From: Pigmentiphaga sp. NML030171
GTDB lineage: Bacteria; Pseudomonadota; Gammaproteobacteria; Burkholderiales; Burkholderiaceae_B
DNA length: 64,000 nucleotides
Reading direction: 5' to 3'
Assembly: GCF_002188635.1 (NCBI RefSeq)
Contig: NZ_NINX01000036.1
Coordinates: 1-64,000, forward strand
Part shown: positions 43,130 to 51,661 of the stretch, piece after piece
Layout of the letters: the number at the start of each line of letters is the position of its first letter
How positions within the stretch are numbered: the first letter of the stretch is position 1
Program-made: the position numbers and the translations under genes
The notes under the pieces: model-generated
The model's database searches: none
The model's input: only the letters and a program-made list of their open reading frames with translations
Told to the model about the DNA's origin: nothing

Positions 43130-43846
43130 ATGGCGAAGACCGACGGCGCGGGCGCCGAGACCGACCTCGAGGCAGTGCGCATCTACGAAGCGCTGCGCAA
43201 ATGCATTTTCCAGGGCGAGTTCCAACCCGGCCACGAGCTGAACCAGGTCCATATTTCCCAGAAATATGGCGTCAGCCGCACGCCGGTGCGCGAGGCGCTG
43301 CGCATGCTCCAGGCCGACGGGCTGGCCGAGGCGCGGTTCAAGTACCGGATGACGGTCACCCAGCTCACGGCCGAGGAAGTCGACCAGATCTACGGCCTGT
43401 GGATCGCCTGCCAAGCCATCGCCACCCAGGTTTCCATGGGGCGGCTGAGCCGCGCCGAACTGGCCGCCTGCAAGAAGGTGGTGGACAGGATGTCGCGCCA
43501 GGGCGACGAGCAGTCCAGCCACTGGCGCGACCTGCACCTGGATTTCCACCGTCGCCTGAACCGGCCGGCGGGCAGGATGTACATCGACAAGATGGACGAG
43601 TACTGGCACCGGACCGAGCGCGCGCGCTACTCGCTCGAACAGACCTCGCCCTCGCTTTTCGCCGACGACCACGGCGACCATGCCGGCCTGCTGCACGCCT
43701 ACGAAACCGAAGACCTCCAGGCGGCGCAGCGCATCCAGACCCTGCAGCTCGTGCGCTCGGCCACCGCTTCGATCAAGCTGATCGACCCCGACTACACGCC
43801 GGTATTCATGCAGAACGCGGTGGCGGTCCTGCGCGTGCGCCTGTAG
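43130..43846 (+). CDS. GntR-family (FCD/FadR-type) regulator
   Basis: This 238-residue regulator has an N-terminal winged HTH (YEALRKCIFQGEFQPGHELN, then YGVSRTPVREALRMLQADGL, about residues 18-66) and an all-helical FCD domain with metal-binding His residues (LHLDFHRRLN, DDHGDHAGLLHAYE). FCD regulators usually sense small carboxylates. It starts 10 bp after dut and converges with the SDR gene, so it may control the minus-strand oxygenase cluster to its right. That link is inferred from position. Confidence 0.88.
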   Translation: MAKTDGAGAETDLEAVRIYEALRKCIFQGEFQPGHELNQVHISQKYGVSRTPVREALRMLQADGLAEARFKYRMTVTQLTAEEVDQIYGLWIACQAIATQVSMGRLSRAELAACKKVVDRMSRQGDEQSSHWRDLHLDFHRRLNRPAGRMYIDKMDEYWHRTERARYSLEQTSPSLFADDHGDHAGLLHAYETEDLQAAQRIQTLQLVRSATASIKLIDPDYTPVFMQNAVAVLRVRL

Positions 43847-43859
43847 TCCGGGGCGAGGT

Positions 43860-44603
43860 TCAATCCATGAAGCGCCCGCCGGACATGTTCAGCGTTTCCC
43901 CCGTGATGTAGCCGGACAGGCGCGAGGCAAGGAACAGGGCGGCCGCGGCGGCCTCCTGCGAGCGTCCCACGCGTCCGACCGGAATGCCCTTGAGCACGTG
44001 CTCCAGGTCCTCCCCCGTCTTGGTCACCTGGACGTCGAACAGCGCCGTGGCGATGGCGTTGACCGTGACGCCCTGCGGCGCCAGTTCCGCCGCCAGCGAG
44101 CGGGTGAACGCGATCAGGCCGCCCTTGGCCGCGGCATAGGGGCTGACCCCCGGGTGGGCGCCGGTCTTGCCCGACATCGAGCAGAACGACAGCAGGCGCC
44201 CGAAGCCGCGCTGCGCCATCCGGGCCGCGGCATCGCGCAGCAACAGCACGGGCAGCACCAGTTCGTCACGCGCGACCTGGGCATACAGCGCCGGATCGAT
44301 GTCCAGCGCCTTGCCCACCGATACCGGCGGCGAGACGAAGACCAGGGCATTGAGCGGCCCATTGGCGGCTTCCACCCGATCCAGGAAATCGCCGATCGCG
44401 GCCGGCTCCGCATGCACCGGCACGCGGTCGCCGGGCATGTCCGCGACGCCGCCGGGCGACAGGTATCCTGCATGGACCCTGGCCCCATGCGCATCGAAGC
44501 CGTCCACCACGGCGGGCCCTACGCCGCCTTCCGCCCCCACCACGAGCACCGACATGCCGGTGACGTCGATCACCGCGGGAAATTGCTGCGCCCCTGTCCG
44601 CAT
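43860..44603 (-). CDS. Short-chain dehydrogenase/reductase
   Basis: This 247-residue SDR has the catalytic Ser in LLSFCSMSGK, Tyr-Lys in SPYAAAKGG (YxxxK) and the downstream N-A-I motif. The cofactor loop is unusual: GAEGGVGPAVVDGF replaces the standard TGxxxGxG. It is last in the oxygenase operon. A natural role would be oxidising a cis-dihydrodiol or hydroxy acid formed by the upstream enzymes, but this is only inferred. Confidence 0.85.
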   Translation of the reverse strand: MRTGAQQFPAVIDVTGMSVLVVGAEGGVGPAVVDGFDAHGARVHAGYLSPGGVADMPGDRVPVHAEPAAIGDFLDRVEAANGPLNALVFVSPPVSVGKALDIDPALYAQVARDELVLPVLLLRDAAARMAQRGFGRLLSFCSMSGKTGAHPGVSPYAAAKGGLIAFTRSLAAELAPQGVTVNAIATALFDVQVTKTGEDLEHVLKGIPVGRVGRSQEAAAAALFLASRLSGYITGETLNMSGGRFMD

Positions 44604-44607
44604 CGCC

Positions 44608-45582
44608 CTACTCCTCGGCCTTGATGTTGTATTGCGCGATGACTTCGCCGTAGCGCCGGAATTCCTTGCCGACGAACTCTCGCATCTCGGCGGTCGTGGA
44701 TGGCCGCATGGTCAGCCCGAACTTGTCGAGCTGGCCGCGGACGGGTTCGTTGCTGACGATCGCATGGATGTCGCGGTACAGCTTCTCGGCAACCGGCGCG
44801 GGCACGCCGGTCGGCAGCATGAAGCCGTACCACGCTTCGGTCGAGAAATCCTTCACGCCCAGTTCGGCGAAGGAAGGAATGTCGGGCGCATGGGAGTTGC
44901 GCTGCTCGGCCCCCACGCCCAGCGCCTTCAACTGGCCCGAGGCGAGATAGGGCTTGACGGTATGAGTGGCGATGAAGAACGCCTCGACCTGGCCGCCGAT
45001 CAGATCGGTCACGGCCGGGGCCGTGCCCTTGTACGGCACGTGCAGGAATTCGGTGCCCGTCTTCTGCTGCAACTGGGCGATGAAGATGTGCGAAGGCGAG
45101 CCTATGCCGGCGCTGGCGAACGCCACCTTGCCGCGATTGGCCTTGGCGTAGTCCAGGAACTCCGTCAGCGTGTTGAAGCGCGACTTGCCCGAGACCACCA
45201 GCGTCATGTCGCCATAGCCCGCGATGATCAGCGGCTGCAGGTCGCGCATGGGCACGAAGGTATCGGACTTCATCAGGTGCGCGGTGACCGAGATGTTGCT
45301 GCCCATGACGCCGACGGTATAGCCGTCGGGCTGCGACTGGGCCAGGACCTGGGCGCCGACGTGGCCCGACGCCCCGAGCCGGTTCTCCACCACCACCGGG
45401 ACCTTCCAGACCTTCGCCAGCTCTTCCCCGACCAGGCGGGCCAGGCGGTCAGGTCCGGTACCTTGCGAGAAGGGCACGATGAAGCGCACGGCCTTGTTGG
45501 GGAAGTCGTCGGCCAGCGCCAGGGACGAACTCGCGGCACAGCACAGGACAAGCAGGAATTTCCAGACTGAACGGGTAAGCAT
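44608..45582 (-). CDS. Bug-family tripartite tricarboxylate-binding protein
   Basis: This 324-residue periplasmic binding protein has a signal peptide (hydrophobic residues 8-20, ALADDF junction) and Bug signatures: FIVPFSQGTGPDRLARLVGE, VENRLGASGHVG and GIGSPSHIFIAQL. The usual PFxPGG loop is altered to PFSQGTG, which may change ligand contacts. It probably binds the aromatic or dicarboxylic acid used by the cluster. It lies 82 bp downstream of the MmgE/PrpD gene. Confidence 0.87.
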   Translation of the reverse strand: MLTRSVWKFLLVLCCAASSSLALADDFPNKAVRFIVPFSQGTGPDRLARLVGEELAKVWKVPVVVENRLGASGHVGAQVLAQSQPDGYTVGVMGSNISVTAHLMKSDTFVPMRDLQPLIIAGYGDMTLVVSGKSRFNTLTEFLDYAKANRGKVAFASAGIGSPSHIFIAQLQQKTGTEFLHVPYKGTAPAVTDLIGGQVEAFFIATHTVKPYLASGQLKALGVGAEQRNSHAPDIPSFAELGVKDFSTEAWYGFMLPTGVPAPVAEKLYRDIHAIVSNEPVRGQLDKFGLTMRPSTTAEMREFVGKEFRRYGEVIAQYNIKAEE

Positions 45583-45664
45583 GGCAAGGCCCTCTCATAG
45601 AAGCTCTACACGGCACATCCACCGCCAAGCACGCTGCCTGCGCGGCATCCAGAGGCGATGGCTT

Positions 45665-47086
45665 TCAGGCCACCGTCTCGTCCACCAGTTTCCGTACGTC
45701 GACGCACGCATCGAGATTCGCCACGGCCGAAATCAATGCCTCGGCCTGCGCGGCCCGGCCTGCGCCCAGGTTTTCCTTGAACTTCTCGACCAGGGTGTCG
45801 AACGAGATCGGCACGCCGGCCGACCCGGGCGCGGCCTCCCGGCCGCCGCTCCAGCGATTGCCGGCCTCGTCCTCGATCACCACTTCCGACAACAGGTTGG
45901 ACGGCGAAGCCTGCTTGGCCTGCACCAACCGGACGCGGCCATCCAGCAGCCGGCGCAGCTCGGGCGATTCGCGCAGCGGCGCCTCGAAGCTGGCGGGGCC
46001 GATGCCGCCCTGCACCAGCGCGGCCGCGACGATGTAGGGCAGGGAATGGTCGGCGGCCTCGCGCGTGCGGGGCGCGAACGGATCGACGCGGATCTCGTAC
46101 AGGTGGCGATATACCCCGGGGTCGGCATGCACGGTCACCTTGGCGATCGTGCCGGACGACCGGCCGGCTTCCTGCCATGCGGCACGCGCGCGCAGGGCCG
46201 ACTGGATGGCGCTCTGCGCGCGCGATCCGACCGGCCAGCGCTTGAAGCTTCCGCGGTCGGTGCCTTCGAAGCGCTCGATGCCTTCGATGCGCCGCATGGC
46301 CTGTTCCGCCTCGTCGGGGGTAACCTGCAGCTTGGCGAGATAGCCGAACTTCCCTTCGAAGGGGCGAACCACGCCCTCCACGCCGCACTTGGCCAGGTGG
46401 CAGGCGTAGATCGAGTGCCGGACCCCGTCGCCGCCGTTGAAGCGTTTCCACATGGTCAGCTCGCCATGCGCGTCGAACTCGGAAGACTCCGCTTCCAGCG
46501 ACGGATAGTTCGCATTCACGGTGATCGAGAACGCCTGCCGGAACTGCGCATGATCGAGCTCCAGCATGTCGCCGATCGCGGCCGTGGCGCCCAGCGCGGT
46601 CAGGCACGGGTAGTCCCAGCCGGCGCGGTCGGGATCGATGTAGTCGCTCATGGCGACGATCATCTCGTAGCCCAGGCACAAGGCCCGCGTCACCTCCCGG
46701 CCGCCCGCGCCGGCCGACTCGGCCACCGCGATCACGCCCGTCAGGATGTCGCTGGGATGGGCGCCGCCCAGGCGGCCGAGATAGAAATCGTTGAAGTCGT
46801 AGGCGCGCAGCGGCGGACTGTTGAGCAGGGCCGCATGCTCGATGCCGACGCGCTCGCCGGTTCCCCACAGCCGGGCCCCGCCCGCGGGCACCGGAAAGCA
46901 GGCGGCAAACTTGCGCGCGCACCGGGCGGCGCGATGGTCCAGCGCACCCAGCACCACGCCGAACGAGTCCAGCACGATCTTCCTGACGGCCTCGCGACAG
47001 GCGGCATCGATCTCGAAGCGGCGGGAACGGATGCAGAACGCGGCCAGGCGATCAAGAAATGCATCGTTGGGAGAGACGGCGTGCAT
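45665..47086 (-). CDS. MmgE/PrpD family protein of the oxygenase cluster
   Basis: This 473-residue protein is closer to true 2-methylcitrate dehydratase than the other MmgE/PrpD protein in the window. It has YDFNDFYLGRLGGAHPSD, the PrpD-type Asp/His region (about residues 95-112), and ELTMWKRFNGGDGVRHS. An unsaturated tricarboxylate-like or oxo-acid intermediate would be a natural substrate. prpB and prpC are not present, so propionate metabolism is unlikely to be its role. Confidence 0.85.
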   Translation of the reverse strand: MHAVSPNDAFLDRLAAFCIRSRRFEIDAACREAVRKIVLDSFGVVLGALDHRAARCARKFAACFPVPAGGARLWGTGERVGIEHAALLNSPPLRAYDFNDFYLGRLGGAHPSDILTGVIAVAESAGAGGREVTRALCLGYEMIVAMSDYIDPDRAGWDYPCLTALGATAAIGDMLELDHAQFRQAFSITVNANYPSLEAESSEFDAHGELTMWKRFNGGDGVRHSIYACHLAKCGVEGVVRPFEGKFGYLAKLQVTPDEAEQAMRRIEGIERFEGTDRGSFKRWPVGSRAQSAIQSALRARAAWQEAGRSSGTIAKVTVHADPGVYRHLYEIRVDPFAPRTREAADHSLPYIVAAALVQGGIGPASFEAPLRESPELRRLLDGRVRLVQAKQASPSNLLSEVVIEDEAGNRWSGGREAAPGSAGVPISFDTLVEKFKENLGAGRAAQAEALISAVANLDACVDVRKLVDETVA

Positions 47087-47119
47087 GCGGGATTCCTGTG
47101 GAAAACGGTTGACGGGGGA

Positions 47120-47959
47120 TCAGCAGGTGATGCGGTACTTCTGCGTGCCCAGGCCGGCGATGCCCAGTTCGATCAGCTCGCCGCCCCGCAGGTAGCGCGG
47201 AGGCTTCATGCCCAGGCCGACGCCCGCCGGCGTGCCGGTGATGACCAGGTCGCCGGGCTCCAGCGTCATGCACTGGCTCAGGTAGCTGACGATGGCCGGG
47301 CAGTTGAAAATCATCTGGCGGGTGTTGCTCTGCTGCACGCGCTCGCCGTCCACCGAGAGCCAGATGTCGAGCGCATGCACGTCGGCGATCTCGTCCCGGG
47401 TCACGAGATAGGGACCGACGGGACAGAAGCGGTCGAAGCTCTTGCCCTTGTCCCACTGGCCGCCGCGATCGAGCTGGAAGGCCCGGTCGGACAGGTCGTT
47501 CGCCAGCACGTAGCCGAAGATGTTGCCGGCCGCATCACGCTCGGACACGTCGCGGCAGGACTTGCCGATGACGATGCCCAGCTCGACCTCCCAGTCCATC
47601 TTCTCGGCCTTCGCCGGCTTCGGTACGTCGTCATACGGTCCCGACAAGGTCGACGGCGCTTTCATGAACACCACGGGTTCGGCCGGAATCGCCATGCCGG
47701 ATTCCTTGGCATGGTCGACGTAGTTCAGGCCGATGGCGATGATCTTTCCCGGCCGCGCCAGCGGCGGTCCCAGGCGGGGTGTTCCATCGATCCGCGGCAG
47801 CCTCTCGGCATCGACCGCGCCCAGGCTGTCCTGGAGGCCGCGCACCATGGCCTGCGGATCGATGTCCCGCAGCAGCCCGGACAAGTCCCTCAGCCCGCCC
47901 TGCCCGTCCAGCATGCCCGGCCGCTCGCATCCTTCGGCGCCGTACCTGACCAGCTTCAT
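47120..47959 (-). CDS. Fumarylacetoacetate hydrolase (FAH) family protein
   Basis: This 279-residue protein shows the FAH fold with GLNYVDHAKESGM (about residues 78-90), DWEVELGVVIGKSCRDV, NDLSDRAFQ and the C-terminal GDLVITGTPAGVGLG. In aromatic pathways such enzymes hydrolyse or isomerise ring-cleavage products such as oxo acids. It follows the oxygenase genes in the same operon, which supports that kind of role. Confidence 0.88.
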   Translation of the reverse strand: MKLVRYGAEGCERPGMLDGQGGLRDLSGLLRDIDPQAMVRGLQDSLGAVDAERLPRIDGTPRLGPPLARPGKIIAIGLNYVDHAKESGMAIPAEPVVFMKAPSTLSGPYDDVPKPAKAEKMDWEVELGIVIGKSCRDVSERDAAGNIFGYVLANDLSDRAFQLDRGGQWDKGKSFDRFCPVGPYLVTRDEIADVHALDIWLSVDGERVQQSNTRQMIFNCPAIVSYLSQCMTLEPGDLVITGTPAGVGLGMKPPRYLRGGELIELGIAGLGTQKYRITC

Positions 47960-47978
47960 GTGCTGTGCTCCCTGAGTA

Positions 47979-48473
47979 TCAATAAATGAAGGCGAGATTG
48001 CCTTGCCACCCGGCGCGGTCGAGCAGGTGGACGCGTTTCTCGTGGATCCGGAATCCGCCGTCGGCCCGGCGCAGCAGATAGTCGACGCGGGCCACGATGG
48101 CGTTCTTCTCGCCCAGGCCGACCTGGGTCCAGTCGCCGCCGCGGATCTCGTGGATCAACTGGCTGCTCGATACGGACCAGAGACCGCCGCGTTCGCCGGC
48201 TACGACGTTCGAGACGAAGTGCAGCGTGCGCGACGGCGGCTGCTGCGCCGGAAACCAGTGATTGACCAGGTGATACACGCGCTCTTCGCGGGCCATCCTG
48301 TCGTCATTGACGATGGCGGCCTGCCGGCCGGGCTGCGCCTGGTCCACCAGCGGCACGATGTAGAGCCCGTCGTCGTCGAACAAGCCGAGCCAGTCGTCGA
48401 ACTGCCTGTCGTCCAGCAATCGGGCTTCGCGATAAATGAACTGGGTGATGTCTTGCAACATTGCGCTTTCCAT
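47979..48473 (-). CDS. Ring-hydroxylating oxygenase, small (beta) subunit
   Basis: This protein of about 164 residues belongs to the non-catalytic beta subunits of Rieske oxygenases (BenB/XylY type): ITQFIYREARLLDDRQFDDW at the start, RMAREERVYHLVNHWF, VSNVVAGE, and RVDYLLRRADGGFRIHEKRV near the end. I prefer the ATG at 48473; the frame opens at a TTG overlapping the alpha-subunit stop, and an ATG at 48461 is also possible. It stabilises the alpha3-beta3 hexamer. Confidence 0.88.
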   Translation of the reverse strand: MESAMLQDITQFIYREARLLDDRQFDDWLGLFDDDGLYIVPLVDQAQPGRQAAIVNDDRMAREERVYHLVNHWFPAQQPPSRTLHFVSNVVAGERGGLWSVSSSQLIHEIRGGDWTQVGLGEKNAIVARVDYLLRRADGGFRIHEKRVHLLDRAGWQGNLAFIY

Positions 48474-48487
48474 GCTCGGTTCCCGCC

Positions 48488-49795
48488 TCAAGCGTGCTTC
48501 GATGCCTGCTGCATCATTTTTTTCCAGGCCCGCCAGAGAGCGCGCTGCGGCGCTTCGCTGGACGGCAGGCCCCGGTAGTCGCCGCTCTCGGTCCGCTCAT
48601 CGCTGTCCATGCCGCGGTCGAACACCAGCCATTCCACGCTGCTGGCGCGCAGGCCCTGCGTCACGCGCGCGAATATCTCGGTGTCGTCGGTCATGCCGAA
48701 CCCCGACGGCCCATAGAACCGCTCCTGGCTGCGCAGCATGCCGGCGTTGAATGCCTCGGGCGCGCCTTCGATCTCGTACGGGTAGATCAGCACCTCGGTC
48801 TCGTCGACCGAGATCGGGCGCCAGACCCGGATCTGCTGGTGGATCATGCCCATGCTGGGGAATACGGTGGAGGTCGCCTTGGAGGTGATGCCCGCGAAGG
48901 CCGCTTCGCCATGCCTATCCAGTAGCTCGCGATACATGCGTCCGAACTCGCCGTCCAGCAGATAGCCGGGATCGGCCGCCGGCACGCGCGCGAAGCCATG
49001 CCCTTGCCGGCAGGACCAGGTCTCGCCGCGAAAGCGCTGCTCCCGCATCTCGCGCGAACTGCGTCCCTTGTGCACGCCGAAGTCGCCGGTACTGTCGCCG
49101 TATTTCGCCTGCAGCTTTACGAAGGCGCCGTGGGTGTGCATGAAGTGATAGGCATCGACGATGTTCTCGGTCTGCAGCTTCCAGTTGCCCCGGTATCGGC
49201 AGACATAGGGCTTGGAGGCGATCGCGATGCGGCCCACGGGCGAGAGGTCGAGCTTGGCGTCGATGACGGTCTTGAGTTCGCCCAGGTAGGAAGCCAGCGG
49301 CTGGATGTCCGCATCGAGCGACACGAACAAGAGGCCGCGATAGCTTTCCAGCCGCGGCACGCGCAGCAGGCCTTCCGGTTCGATGAAGTTGGCGCCATAG
49401 CCGCCCGGGTCCCCCCGTTCGGACACCAGCCGCGTCCTGCCCGCGAGGTCGAAGATCCAGCCGTGGTACGGGCACCGCATTTCCTGCACGGTCCCCTGGT
49501 GCTCGCGCAGCAGCGTCGCGCCGCGATGCACGCAGCGGTTGAAGAAGGCGCCGATCTTTCCTTCCTTGTCGCGGATCACGACGATGGGCTGGCGGCCGAC
49601 GTATGCCGTCTTGAAACTGCCGGCCGATGGAAACTCGGTCTCGTGTCCGACGTAGATCCAGGTCCGCTCGAAGATGTGCTTCATCTCCAGCTCGAAGACT
49701 TCCTCGTCCGTGTACGCCTCGGTGCGAACGAGGAATTGCTGCCCGGGTATCTCGCGGACGTAGTCCCCAACATCGATCTCTGGTGTCCTGCTCAT
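48488..49795 (-). CDS. Aromatic ring-hydroxylating oxygenase, large (alpha) subunit
   Basis: This 435-residue Rieske non-haem iron oxygenase has the [2Fe-2S] motif C-x-H-x17-C-x2-H (CVHRG, then CPYHGW, about residues 87-110) and the mononuclear iron site in ENIVDAYHFMHTH (D-x2-H-x4-H). Overall it resembles benzoate/toluate/anthranilate-type alpha subunits. It would dihydroxylate or hydroxylate an aromatic acid. The required reductase or ferredoxin is not encoded in the cluster. The ATG at 49795 is preferred over an upstream in-frame GTG. Confidence 0.9.
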   Translation of the reverse strand: MSRTPEIDVGDYVREIPGQQFLVRTEAYTDEEVFELEMKHIFERTWIYVGHETEFPSAGSFKTAYVGRQPIVVIRDKEGKIGAFFNRCVHRGATLLREHQGTVQEMRCPYHGWIFDLAGRTRLVSERGDPGGYGANFIEPEGLLRVPRLESYRGLLFVSLDADIQPLASYLGELKTVIDAKLDLSPVGRIAIASKPYVCRYRGNWKLQTENIVDAYHFMHTHGAFVKLQAKYGDSTGDFGVHKGRSSREMREQRFRGETWSCRQGHGFARVPAADPGYLLDGEFGRMYRELLDRHGEAAFAGITSKATSTVFPSMGMIHQQIRVWRPISVDETEVLIYPYEIEGAPEAFNAGMLRSQERFYGPSGFGMTDDTEIFARVTQGLRASSVEWLVFDRGMDSDERTESGDYRGLPSSEAPQRALWRAWKKMMQQASKHA

Positions 49796-49824
49796 GCTTG
49801 CCTTTGACACTATCTCTATCGTGA

Positions 49825-49842
49825 AAAAGTGGATACACTTTT
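49825..49842. promoter_or_regulatory. Inverted repeat between oxygenase and aldolase genes
   Basis: AAAAGTG-GATA-CACTTTT is a perfect inverted repeat (7-bp arms) 29 bp upstream of the oxygenase start and 84 bp upstream of the divergent aldolase start. It is a candidate operator for the cluster, perhaps for the GntR protein at 43130. Confidence 0.6.
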
Positions 49843-49926
49843 AGTCTGTTGGCAGCCAGAATCTTTGTCAATCACTTTTCGTACGAATCCACGCCCATGC
49901 GTGAAAACCCCCAACGGGAGGCAGTC

Positions 49927-50715
49927 ATGTCGAAAGTCCTGCGCCTAGCGATCGCCGAGAAGCGAACCGTGTTCGGCGGATGGTGTGCCCTACCTTGCGC
50001 GTTCGGCGCGGAACTCCTGGCCGCGGAAGGACTGGACTACGTCTGCGTGGACCAGCAGCACGGCCTGATCGACTATGCCGAGGTCACGCCCATGTTCACC
50101 GCCATCGAACGCGCCGGCGGCATTCCCGTGACGCGCGTGCCGGCCGCGACGGACTGGATGATCGCCAAGGCGCTGGACGCCGGCGCGCAAGCCGTGATCG
50201 TGCCGATGTGCGAGACGCCTGCGCAGGCGGCCGCGGCCGTCGCGGCCTGCCGCTATCCGCCCGCCGGCATCCGTTCCTACGGCCCCATCCGCTCGGCCCT
50301 GGTGCGGCAGGCGCGCGATACGGCCACGCTGGGCGACGAGCCCATGTGCTTCGTAATGATCGAAAGCCGCCGGGGGCTCGACAACCTGGAGGCAATCGTC
50401 GCCACGCCGGGCCTGGACGGCATCTATGTCGGTCCCGCCGACCTGGCGCTGGGCCTGGGACTGGAGCCTGACCTGGACAAGCCGGAAAAGGAACACGCCG
50501 ACGCGGTGGCGGCCATTCTCGAGGCCTGCCGCCGCCATGGCCGCGTGGCCGGCATCCAGTGCTCGGGAGGCGCCTCGGGACGCCGGTATGCCGACCAGGG
50601 ATTCGGCTTCGTCACCATCGCCAAGGACAGCGCGCTGCTCCAGGCCGGCACGCGGCAGGAACTGGCGCGGGCGCGCGGCGACGCGGCCAATCCCGCGGCA
50701 TCGGGCTATACCTGA
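49927..50715 (+). CDS. HpcH/HpaI-family aldolase
   Basis: This 262-residue class II aldolase has the family core VCVDQQHGLIDYAEV, TRVP, VPMCETPAQAAAAV, VMIESRRGLDNLEAI and YVGPADLALGLG, with Glu/Asp metal ligands. Relatives cleave 4-hydroxy-2-oxo acids to pyruvate or oxaloacetate plus an aldehyde. GGGAGG five bases upstream supports ATG 49927 over an earlier ATG at 49897. It is divergent from the oxygenase operon and could supply the last step of that pathway. Confidence 0.88.
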   Translation: MSKVLRLAIAEKRTVFGGWCALPCAFGAELLAAEGLDYVCVDQQHGLIDYAEVTPMFTAIERAGGIPVTRVPAATDWMIAKALDAGAQAVIVPMCETPAQAAAAVAACRYPPAGIRSYGPIRSALVRQARDTATLGDEPMCFVMIESRRGLDNLEAIVATPGLDGIYVGPADLALGLGLEPDLDKPEKEHADAVAAILEACRRHGRVAGIQCSGGASGRRYADQGFGFVTIAKDSALLQAGTRQELARARGDAANPAASGYT

Positions 50716-50749
50716 AGCGATCGTTGCGGATCGTCGACATGCCAATAAA

Positions 50750-50791
50750 TTTACCCGGGTGATATTGCAATTTCATTTTTACCCGGGTAAA
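50750..50791. promoter_or_regulatory. Tandem ACCCGGGT palindromes upstream of the DUF2239 gene
   Basis: Two copies of the core TTTACCCGGGT lie 28 bp apart centre to centre. The right copy, TTTACCCGGGTAAA (50778-50791), is a perfect 14-bp palindrome; the left (50750-50763) is imperfect on its right arm. Spacing and position suggest a regulator-binding pair in the DUF2239 promoter. The regulator is unknown. Confidence 0.6.
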
Positions 50792-50823
50792 TTATCGCCA
50801 CATTCTTTCTTGTGGTGAATGCC

Positions 50824-51423
50824 ATGCCTGCCCTTACCTGCACCGCCTTCGGCGGCCACCGCCTGCTCGCGAGCGGCCCCTTGCGCGACGTCGCGCTGGC
50901 CGTGCGGCGTGCCGCGCGCGCGCCGGACCACGCGCCGATTCTGATCTTCGACGACGCGACCGGCAAAGCCTTCGACATCGACACGCGCGGCTCGGAACGC
51001 GAGGTGCTGGCGCGCCTGGGCCCGCCGCCGTCGGCCGCCCCCGACGAAGCCAGCGCCGCCGGCGAGCCCGCGGCCCCGCGCGGCAAGGGCCGCCCCAAAC
51101 TGGGCGTGGTCGCGCGCGAGATCACCTTGCTGCCCCGCCACTGGGAATGGTTGAATGCCCAGCCCGGCGGCGCCTCGGTGGCGCTGCGCAAGCTGGTGGA
51201 GGAAGCACGCCGCGCCCACGCGGGCCAGGACGAGCAGCGGCGCGCGCGTGAAGCGGCCTACCATTTCATGTCCGCCATGGCGGGCGACCTGCCCGGCTTC
51301 GAGGAAGCCGCCCGCGCCCTCTTCGCGGGCGACGGCGAGCGCTTCGCGGCGCTGCTGCGCGACTGGCCGGCGGACGTGCGCGACTACGCGCTGCGCCTGG
51401 CGGCGGACGCTACCCCTCGATGA
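50824..51423 (+). CDS. DUF2239 family protein
   Basis: This 199-residue protein of unknown function fits the DUF2239 family. It has an N-terminal TAFGGHRLLASGPLRDVALA, an IFDDATGKAFDIDTRGS strand region, a Gly/Arg/Lys linker, LPRHWEWLNAQPGGASVALR (about residues 108-127) and a helical C-terminus. The start is taken as ATG 50824; two GTG codons upstream are alternatives. Its last 14 bp overlap the end of the convergent biotin carrier gene. Confidence 0.8.
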   Translation: MPALTCTAFGGHRLLASGPLRDVALAVRRAARAPDHAPILIFDDATGKAFDIDTRGSEREVLARLGPPPSAAPDEASAAGEPAAPRGKGRPKLGVVAREITLLPRHWEWLNAQPGGASVALRKLVEEARRAHAGQDEQRRAREAAYHFMSAMAGDLPGFEEAARALFAGDGERFAALLRDWPADVRDYALRLAADATPR

Positions 51424-51631
51424 CGGCCACGACCTGGCCTTCCTCGACCGGGTCGCCCTCGCCCACGCGCAGCTCCAGCACCGTCCCGGCGACAGGCGCC
51501 GGGACGGGGATCTCCATCTTCATGGATTCGACGATCAGCAGCGCCGCTTCCGCATCCACGTTCGCCCCCACGGAAGTCTCCACCTTCCATACGGTGCCGG
51601 TGATCTCGGATTGCACTTCGATACGCGCCAT
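51410..51631 (-). CDS. Short biotin carboxyl carrier protein
   Basis: This 73-residue single-domain biotinyl protein has the modification site in VESMKMEIPVPAP (Lys at about residue 38), flanked by the two symmetrical halves of the hammerhead fold (GTVWKVETSVGANV and GTVLELRVGEGDPV). It lacks the N-terminal extension of AccB and resembles the free carriers of acyl-CoA carboxylases. It is the last gene of the carboxylase operon and moves carboxybiotin from the biotin carboxylase to the carboxyltransferase. Confidence 0.93.
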   Translation of the reverse strand: MARIEVQSEITGTVWKVETSVGANVDAEAALLIVESMKMEIPVPAPVAGTVLELRVGEGDPVEEGQVVAVIEG

Positions 51632-51661
51632 GGCGCCCTCCCCTGTCGATGTTCCGCGGGC

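Noticed and set aside
49849..49926. TTG-initiated N-terminal extension of the HpaI-type aldolase
   Set aside because: No ribosome-binding site is present there; GGGAGG fits ATG at 49927, and the extension does not resemble the family.
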